64,000 nt of DNA from a virus, in the IMG/VR virus record IMGVR_UViG_3300031963_011530, positions 32,058-96,057 of that record; one strand, 5' to 3'. A model generated the notes under the pieces. The model was not told the origin of the DNA, made no database searches, and saw nothing but the letters and a program-made list of their open reading frames with translations. Positions 60,381 through 64,000 of this stretch are shown in pieces. The stretch's first letter is position 1. Each line of letters starts with the position of its first letter. The position numbers and the translations under genes were made by a program.

Positions 60381-60998
60381 TTAATCTACAGTAGGACCAT
60401 TTCCATTTTTAAATCCAATAGTCCCACCTTGTTCTTTAATTTTTTTAATTGCATCTTCAAAAAGAATCGGACGAAAATCGGTGTGTTCAACACAAGCGCA
60501 CCAATATCTCGTATCAAGTACTTTTTTCTGTGTAGTAAAAGGTCTTTCATCGTAAGGACCCCATTCCTGTACATTAATATTTTTCATCACTCTATTGTAA
60601 TGAAGATGTCCATGGATGTTTGTTCCAAATCGACCAAGACTTTCCTCATGTACAGGAATATGACTAAGAATCATTCCGTTCATTACATGATAACCACGAA
60701 CATCACGAAAATGTTTAGTGTAATCTTCGAGTTTAAAAATGTCGTGATTGCCTTTAATCAATACTTTGTCTCCATTTAATCTTTCAAGGATTTGGAGAGA
60801 CTTGCGATTAATTACAACATCACCGAGATGGTAAACTTTATCGTTAGGTCGAACTGTTTCGTTCCAACGCTTTACCATTTCTTCATCCATTTCTTCTGGA
60901 TTATCCCATGGTCTAAGTTTCGTACCATCGTCACGCAGGAATCTACATACGCCAGCATGACCAAAATGTGTGTCACTTACTAGAAATACTGCTGGCAT
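60381..60998 (-). CDS. calcineurin-like metallophosphoesterase
   Basis: 205 residues. SDTHFGHAG, YHLGDVV, IKGNHD and HGHLHYN give the two-metal site. The short family is common in phages and plasmids; it may cleave cyclic or capped nucleotides, for example 2',3'-cyclic phosphates formed on cut tRNAs, which its position among tRNA genes makes tempting. AAGGAGG precedes the ATG. Two bases separate it from tRNA-Cys. Confidence 0.9.
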   Translation of the reverse strand: MPAVFLVSDTHFGHAGVCRFLRDDGTKLRPWDNPEEMDEEMVKRWNETVRPNDKVYHLGDVVINRKSLQILERLNGDKVLIKGNHDIFKLEDYTKHFRDVRGYHVMNGMILSHIPVHEESLGRFGTNIHGHLHYNRVMKNINVQEWGPYDERPFTTQKKVLDTRYWCACVEHTDFRPILFEDAIKKIKEQGGTIGFKNGNGPTVD

Positions 60999-61007
60999 AA
61001 TGCCTCC

Positions 61008-61256
61008 TTATTTGAATGGAATTTCTTTTGAAGGATTTTCCAAAATATGTTCTACTACAAATACATCAAACAATTGATCATCTTCTGGATGTTTTATTTC
61101 TTCCAAAAAAGTATGATTAAACTTTGTTCGCCAATGTACAAATACTTGTTTATCGGCATTCCATCGCGCTTCACTTGCATTACGACAACTGCCTGCATAA
61201 TAAGCGCCATGAATCAAATCTTGTTTTGCAATTTTAGCTTCATATGTTTTATACAT
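61008..61256 (-). CDS. hypothetical protein
   Basis: 82 residues from ATG 61256 with AAAGGAAAAATA upstream; the longer frame runs through a tRNA and is rejected. KTYEAKIAKQDLIHGAYYAG then an acidic end. No family recognised; a small beta-rich fold is likely. Confidence 0.72.
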   Translation of the reverse strand: MYKTYEAKIAKQDLIHGAYYAGSCRNASEARWNADKQVFVHWRTKFNHTFLEEIKHPEDDQLFDVFVVEHILENPSKEIPFK

Positions 61257-61270
61257 TATTTTTCCTTTAA

Positions 61271-61360
61271 TGGCGGTGAGTATTGGATTCGAACCAATGG
61301 AAGATTTAAACCTTCGACGGTTTAGCAAACCGCTGCCTTAAGCCACTCAGCCAACTCACC
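61271..61360 (-). tRNA. tRNA-Ser (GCU)
   Basis: Acceptor GGTGAGT/ACTCACC, anticodon stem GCGGT/ACCGT with loop TTGCTAA, long variable arm, discriminator G, encoded CCA. Reads AGC/AGU. Confidence 0.94.
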
Positions 61361-61470
61361 ATTATATCACAAAATTTAGCAAACATCAGGCAACTAAACA
61401 TGAGTACCGCAATTGCAAATCCCATTACAAACCAATAAAAAAATATTTGTAAAATTGTATTGAGTATCAT
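61306..61470 (-). CDS. small membrane protein overlapping tRNA-Ser
   Basis: 54 residues, ATG 61470 to TAA 61306, with AAAGGAAAAA upstream. One transmembrane helix (residues about 5-32, ILQIFFYWFVMGFAIAVLMF). The C-terminal 17 residues are read through the tRNA-Ser(GCU) sequence and are basic. It could be a membrane toxin, holin-like or regulatory peptide. Confidence 0.6.
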   Translation of the reverse strand: MILNTILQIFFYWFVMGFAIAVLMFSCLMFAKFCDIMVSWLSGLRQRFAKPSKV

Positions 61471-61484
61471 GTTTTTCCTTTAAA

Positions 61485-61572
61485 TGGCGGAAGCGGTGAG
61501 ATTCGAACTCACGGACCTTTTACAGTCGTCGGTTTTCAAGACCGATACCTTAAACCACTCAGACACACTTCC
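61485..61572 (-). tRNA. tRNA-Ser (UGA)
   Basis: Acceptor GGAAGTG/CGCTTCC with wobble, anticodon stem TCGGT/ACCGA with loop CTTGAAA, long variable arm, discriminator G, encoded CCA. Reads UCA. Confidence 0.94.
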
Positions 61573-61579
61573 TTTAACT

Positions 61580-61655
61580 TGGCCGGTCCTGAGAGAATCG
61601 AACTCCCACTTGCGGAGTCGTATTCCGCCGTAATCATCCATTTTACTAAAGACCG
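61580..61655 (-). tRNA. tRNA-Arg (ACG)
   Basis: Acceptor CGGTCTT/AGGACCG, anticodon stem GCGGA/TCCGC with loop ATACGAC, discriminator G, encoded CCA. A34 is normally turned to inosine by host TadA, reading CGU/CGC/CGA. Confidence 0.93.
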
Positions 61656-61663
61656 AAAATAAA

Positions 61664-61816
61664 TTTGTAGCCGGTGTGTACACATTGAGGCATCACCCTC
61701 TCCCGACACTCCGTTCACTAAGCACAGCCGTTCACTAATTCCTGATTGATGGTCAGTTTTCGTTAATACTAAGCCGTGTAGTTGTCCATCCCACTAGACT
61801 CTGCTCCTACTACAAA
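61664..61816 (-). ncRNA. structured non-tRNA RNA segment (D)
   Basis: Seven-pair outer stem TTTGTAG/CTACAAA (arms 61810-61816 and 61664-61670). Inside, TTAGTGAACGG occurs twice in tandem, once after GGCTGTGC, which is shared with the segment before tRNA-Asp. No frame with a start signal fits. It lies between tRNA-Leu(UAG) and tRNA-Arg(ACG). Confidence 0.5.
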
Positions 61817-61819
61817 ACT

Positions 61820-61896
61820 TGGTGCCCCAGAGGAGACTCGAACTCCTAAAATTTGGCTTCTAAGACCAACACGTATACCAATTCCGTCACCGGGGC
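61820..61896 (-). tRNA. tRNA-Leu (UAG) with short variable loop
   Basis: Acceptor GCCCCGG/CTGGGGC, anticodon stem TTGGT/GCCAA with loop CTTAGAA, T-arm AGGAG-TTCGAGT-CTCCT, A and encoded CCA. The variable region is only about five bases, whereas tRNA-Leu normally has a long arm. Confidence 0.87.
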
Positions 61897-61901
61897 AAAT
61901 C

Positions 61902-61975
61902 TGGTCCTTCCGAATGGTAACGATCCACTGTCTCACGATTATCAGTCGTGGGCTCTACCTTTGAGCTACGGAAGG
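61902..61975 (-). tRNA. tRNA-Ile (GAU)
   Basis: Acceptor TCCTTCC/GGAAGGA, anticodon stem CACGA/TCGTG with loop CTGATAA, encoded CCA. The T-loop reads ATCGTTA in place of TTCRANN, unusual for a working tRNA. Confidence 0.87.
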
Positions 61976-61978
61976 ATA

Positions 61979-62055
61979 TGGTGCAACCTGTAGGAATCGA
62001 ACCTACTTCAACGGCTCTTCAGGCCGCCGCTATGACCACATCAGCTAAAGTTGCA
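61979..62055 (-). tRNA. tRNA-Phe (GAA)
   Basis: Acceptor TGCAACT/AGGTTGCA-type pairing, anticodon stem GCGGC/GCCGT with loop CTGAAGA, A and encoded CCA. Confidence 0.93.
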
Positions 62056-62063
62056 TTTGTAAA

Positions 62064-62139
62064 TGGTGGAGGATAGCAGATTCGAACTGCTGACTCATGC
62101 TTGCAAAGCACATGTGTTCCCAATTAGCACCAATCCCCC
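62064..62139 (-). tRNA. tRNA-Ala (UGC)
   Basis: Acceptor GGGGGAT/ATCCTCC containing the G3-U70 alanine identity pair, anticodon loop TTTGCAA, A and encoded CCA. Confidence 0.94.
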
Positions 62140-62141
62140 CA

Positions 62142-62306
62142 TTAAACATAAAACTTTGTTTGATTCTGTTTCTTAAAGTTAATCAAACGATTTCTTTCAC
62201 ACCATGCACAACCGCCATGATGTTCGCAACTTGGTGAAACATATTGCGGATGACCATCTCTAACTTTCTTTGAAGTTTTTCTTTCTTTACGAAAAGTCCT
62301 AGACAT
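62142..62306 (-). CDS. small basic zinc-finger-like protein
   Basis: 54 residues, ATG 62306 to TAA 62142. A basic start (MSRTFRKERKTSKKVRDGHP) is followed by CEHHGGCAWCERN, whose Cys/His spacing suits one zinc ion. Short proteins of this pattern (C.HGGC.YC) occur in T4-like cyanophages. AGGAGAATGAT precedes the ATG. Function unknown. Confidence 0.78.
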   Translation of the reverse strand: MSRTFRKERKTSKKVRDGHPQYVSPSCEHHGGCAWCERNRLINFKKQNQTKFYV

Positions 62307-62321
62307 ATCATTCTCCTAAAT

Positions 62322-62395
62322 TGGTCTCGGTAGAAGGAATCGAACCTCCGCCGCATGGTCCCAAACCACGCATGATACCATTTCACCATACCGAG
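62322..62395 (-). tRNA. tRNA-Pro (UGG)
   Basis: Acceptor CTCGGTA/TACCGAG, anticodon stem CGTGG/CCATG with loop TTTGGGA, A and encoded CCA. Confidence 0.95.
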
Positions 62396-62400
62396 TTATT

Positions 62401-62476
62401 TGGTGCATCGTGATGGATTCGAACCACCGACAACTTGCTTGTAAGGCAAGGACTCTACCACTGAGCTAACGATGCA
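62401..62476 (-). tRNA. tRNA-Val (UAC)
   Basis: Acceptor TGCATCG/CGATGCA, anticodon stem CTTGC/GCAAG with loop CTTACAA, A and encoded CCA. Confidence 0.95.
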
Positions 62477-62552
62477 TGGGGTAACCTATGAGGATCGAAC
62501 TCATACTGCCAGGTCCACAATCTGGCGTGCAGACCACTACACTAAGGTCACC
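62477..62552 (-). tRNA. tRNA-His (GUG)
   Basis: Encoded G-1 pairs with C73, acceptor GTGACCT/AGGTTAC, anticodon loop TTGTGGA, encoded CCA. It ends directly against tRNA-Val with no spacer. Confidence 0.94.
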
Positions 62553-62557
62553 ATTGT

Positions 62558-62644
62558 ACCATATAGAAACACATTCTTGGATTCTCGTAACAGTAATCCA
62601 TAGCGCCGGCCGCCATTATGTGTTTGAATGTGTTTTTATATGGT
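62558..62644 (-). ncRNA. long hairpin abutting the CCA end of tRNA-Lys
   Basis: About 18 nearly perfect pairs between ACCATATAAAAACACATTC (62644-62626) and GAATGTGTTTCTATATGGT (62576-62558), enclosing GGATT...AATCC. Its first arm starts with the discriminator and CCA of tRNA-Lys. It closely resembles the element beside tRNA-Glu. Confidence 0.65.
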
Positions 62645-62716
62645 GGGGCCACAGGGATTCGAACCCTGACCTTACAGATTAAAAGTCTGATGTCTTAACC
62701 GTTTGACTATAGCCCC
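62641..62716 (-). tRNA. tRNA-Lys (UUU)
   Basis: Acceptor GGGGCTA/TGGCCCC, anticodon stem CAGA/TCTG with loop CTTTTAA, A and encoded CCA. Confidence 0.95.
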
Positions 62717-62855
62717 CTCATCTTGTCACTCTTGTCACTATCCATAACAGGACTCCTTTAAAAATTTTTGTGTATATAAAATAAAAAAACCATTACTAGA
62801 ACTAAAACTGACATTGCCCCATGATTGTTTCTCCTTATTATAGTTTTCATAATCA
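62717..62855 (-). other. spacer with possible membrane micropeptide
   Basis: Between tRNA-Trp and tRNA-Lys. A good Shine-Dalgarno (AAGGAG) is followed by an ATG with only six codons; another frame encodes MSVLVLVMVFLFYIHKNF, a membrane-like peptide of 18 residues without its own Shine-Dalgarno. Coding status is unclear. Confidence 0.3.
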
Positions 62856-62929
62856 TGGCCTCGATGCACGGACTCGAACCGCGACAAGCAGTTTTGGAGA
62901 CTGCTGTGCTGCCATTACACCACACCGAG
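62856..62929 (-). tRNA. tRNA-Trp (CCA)
   Basis: Acceptor CTCGGTG/CATCGAG, anticodon stem GCAGT/ACTGC with loop CTCCAAA, discriminator G, encoded CCA end. Confidence 0.94.
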
Positions 62930-62945
62930 ATTCTACCCAAATAGA

Positions 62946-63005
62946 AGAATACTCTGTCGCCGTTTTTGCTACGCAGGTAACGACCAAGACCTCAAAGAGT
63001 ATTCT
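62946..63005 (-). ncRNA. hairpin element between tRNA-Gln and tRNA-Trp
   Basis: Ten perfect outer pairs AGAATACTCT/AGAGTATTCT around about 40 bases that contain CCTGCGTA and AAAACGG, both also seen in segment A at 58620-58739. A processing hairpin or small stable RNA. Confidence 0.55.
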
Positions 63006-63011
63006 TTTGTT

Positions 63012-63085
63012 TGGCAGGGGATATAAGAATCGAACTTATAACCTCGGAATCAAAATCCGGTGTGATACCATTTCACCAATCCCCA
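63012..63085 (-). tRNA. tRNA-Gln (UUG)
   Basis: Acceptor TGGGGAT/ATCCCCT with weak first pair, as usual in tRNA-Gln, anticodon stem CCGGA/TCCGA with loop TTTTGAT, discriminator G, encoded CCA. Confidence 0.92.
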
Positions 63086-63196
63086 ATTGATCCGAATTTT
63101 ACTCTGCTGTTATCGCCAGCGTTTTTATCCTCGGTTCCGACCTTTTGCCATTTTATTGTACGCCGGCTCACACTCGTTGCGAATAGCGTATAAAAC
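63086..63196 (-). ncRNA. structured non-tRNA segment (E)
   Basis: About 110 bases before tRNA-Gln, right after a terminator. On the minus strand TACGC...GCGTA closes a first part and AAAAACG.GGCGA..CAG.AGTA resembles the inner part of the element at 62946-63005. No frame is convincing. Confidence 0.4.
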
Positions 63197-63230
63197 AAAA
63201 AACCCTAAGTCTTTCGATCTTAGGGTTTTT
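63197..63230. terminator. bidirectional rho-independent terminator
   Basis: aaccctaag (63201-63209) pairs with cttagggtt (63219-63227) with T-runs on both sides. It lies between the 41-residue gene and the tRNA array, so the tRNA genes to the left must depend on read-through or on internal promoters. Confidence 0.85.
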
Positions 63231-63256
63231 GTAGGTTATCTGGTTACTTCAATAAT

Positions 63257-63382
63257 CTATACAAAAACCCCTTGATTGTGATAGCCAATTCCGCTTGTAT
63301 TACTAAAGCGTACTGAGGCCTGCCAAATCGATGGCATTTCTATATCTAAACAGGGTTTACAATTAAAAGTGTTTTTTGTCAT
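63257..63382 (-). CDS. 41-residue protein
   Basis: ATG 63382 to TAG 63257. It has a CKPC motif (NTFNCKPCLD) and a Ser/Gly-rich second half. No strong Shine-Dalgarno; an exact TATAAATA sits 9-16 bases upstream and a strong sigma70 promoter farther up, and a terminator follows. That arrangement favours a real short gene, yet its sequence is not recognised. Confidence 0.5.
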   Translation of the reverse strand: MTKNTFNCKPCLDIEMPSIWQASVRFSNTSGIGYHNQGVFV

Positions 63383-63390
63383 AGTACATT

Positions 63391-63398
63391 TATTTATA
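63391..63398 (-). promoter_or_regulatory. possible T4-type late promoter TATAAATA
   Basis: An exact octamer upstream of the 41-residue gene. The predicted start would lie only about three bases before the ATG, implying a nearly leaderless RNA. It could be chance. Confidence 0.4.
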
Positions 63399-63428
63399 TC
63401 TTTTTACTGCGAAATTTAATATGTGTGT

Positions 63429-63457
63429 AGTATATATCAAAAAATATTTTTTGTCAA
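63429..63457 (-). promoter_or_regulatory. strong sigma70 promoter
   Basis: TTGACA (63452-63457), 17-base spacer, TATACT (63429-63434), with CAACAAACCGC just upstream as at 47397. It reads into the 41-residue gene and toward the tRNA array. Confidence 0.85.
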
Positions 63458-63463
63458 GCGGTT

Positions 63464-63481
63464 TGTTGGGTAAATACAACA
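63464..63481. promoter_or_regulatory. palindromic operator TGTTG-N8-CAACA
   Basis: Perfect half-sites six bases upstream of the -35 of the promoter at 63429-63457; GATAATG follows upstream as at 60265 and 47883. Confidence 0.7.
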
Positions 63482-63515
63482 TTATCATTTTAACAACTAA
63501 TTATCAAATTGTTAA

Positions 63516-63592
63516 TGGTGGGCCGGGTGAGACTCGAACTCACTGTCCCCCGATTATGAGTCGGACGCTTATACCAATTAAGCTTCCGGCCC
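63516..63592 (-). tRNA. tRNA with CAU anticodon, copy 3 (elongator Met or Ile2)
   Basis: Acceptor GGGCCGG/CCGGCCC fully paired, anticodon stem TCCGA/TCGGG with loop CTCATAA, T-arm GTGAG-TTCGAGT-CTCAC, A and encoded CCA. The fully paired first base pair excludes an initiator. Confidence 0.92.
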
Positions 63593-63602
63593 CACTAAAC
63601 TA

Positions 63603-64000
63603 TTATAGACCAAATTCAATATTCTTAATTGAATCGAATCTAAACGAACGCCAACCTTTTGCTTCTACATCAAAAACAGGCAATGCATCTTCTGAAAATT
63701 TTCTTTGTGGTTCAGTATTTTTTGGAATCCAGTGTTCGGAAATCACTTCATCTTTTAGTGTACATTTCATCACTCTTTCTGTACCATCAGATTTAGTAAA
63801 AGTAACTTCAACAACACCATCTTTCAAAAGACCTTTGATCCAATCTTTTGCGGTATCTGAAGTAAAGTCGTCTGGTTCATCATCATCATTACTCCAATCT
63901 ATTTCTTCATTCCATTCTGCATCATCCAACATGCGATCACGAATACCCCAATATTCAACTATATCCTCAGGAATATCATCCAGAGATTCTAGGTCAGAAT
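63603..64000 (-). CDS. DUF2693-type phage protein (5' end outside window)
   Basis: At least 131 codons, open to the window edge. The N-terminal part is very acidic (DDIPEDIVEYW, NDDDEPDD). The C-terminal block VVEVTFTKSDGTERVMKCTL, then FDVEAKGWRSFRFDSI, is the DUF2693 signature found in many T4-like phages. Small beta-barrel fold, function unknown. Confidence 0.8.
   Translation of the reverse strand, partial: SDLESLDDIPEDIVEYWGIRDRMLDDAEWNEEIDWSNDDDEPDDFTSDTAKDWIKGLLKDGVVEVTFTKSDGTERVMKCTLKDEVISEHWIPKNTEPQRKFSEDALPVFDVEAKGWRSFRFDSIKNIEFGL

Noticed and set aside
61257-61328. N-terminal extension of the gene at 61008-61256
   Set aside because: It would be translated through tRNA-Ser; the ATG at 61256 has a proper Shine-Dalgarno.

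Overview
This window is a contiguous piece of a large, AT-rich, T4-superfamily myovirus genome. The evidence is a full set of T4-type baseplate and tail genes (gp4, gp6, gp8, gp25, gp26, gp53, gp48/54-like, hub and spike, tape measure) together with T4-type replication and late-transcription genes (gp32, gp59, gp33, dsbA and RNase H). Three features point to the host: a pqqA gene (precursor peptide of the cofactor PQQ, used by methanol dehydrogenases), a permuted two-piece tmRNA with a beta-proteobacterial style tag ending in ALAA, and the low GC. I infer a PQQ-using beta-proteobacterial methylotroph of the Methylophilaceae/OM43 type, but the sequence does not prove it.

Layout. 1-28.8 kb, minus strand: a late operon read from 28.8 kb down to 1, with tail-tube cap, baseplate wedge and hub, spike, long tail-fibre proteins, a short UDP-sugar dehydrogenase and then four consecutive radical-SAM genes with small partner proteins. 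28.8-35.4 kb, plus strand: gp4, a tail-tube-type protein, gp26 with a probable -1 frameshift extension, and two tape-measure-like proteins sharing one N-terminal module, the second carrying an amidase. A bidirectional terminator separates this from 35.4-56.6 kb, minus strand: gp32, nucleotidase, DD-peptidase, gp59-gp33-dsbA, SleB-type hydrolase, pqqA, HPr, the two-piece tmRNA, a RecB-like nuclease, many small early genes under sigma70-like promoters, ClpP-like protease, GalE, GT2, RNase H, phosphoesterase, and an AhpD/SGNH/peroxiredoxin group. 56.6-64 kb, minus strand: 27 tRNA genes covering all twenty amino acids, interspersed with small proteins, an HNH endonuclease, a 2OG-oxygenase-like gene, a phosphoesterase and several structured non-tRNA segments.

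How the parts work together. The right half looks like takeover and maintenance functions: a near-complete decoding set plus ribosome rescue by tmRNA, with several strong -35/-10 promoters, five of which have the same upstream palindrome TGTTG-N8-CAACA. The pqqA, HPr and peroxiredoxin/AhpD genes look like host-metabolism genes kept by the phage. The left half builds the virion. The radical-SAM cluster sits at the distal end of the tail-fibre operon and has no obvious T4 counterpart; it is the best candidate for an undescribed modification system, possibly acting on a phage peptide or virion protein. All functions are assigned by reading motifs and family resemblance; no database search was run.
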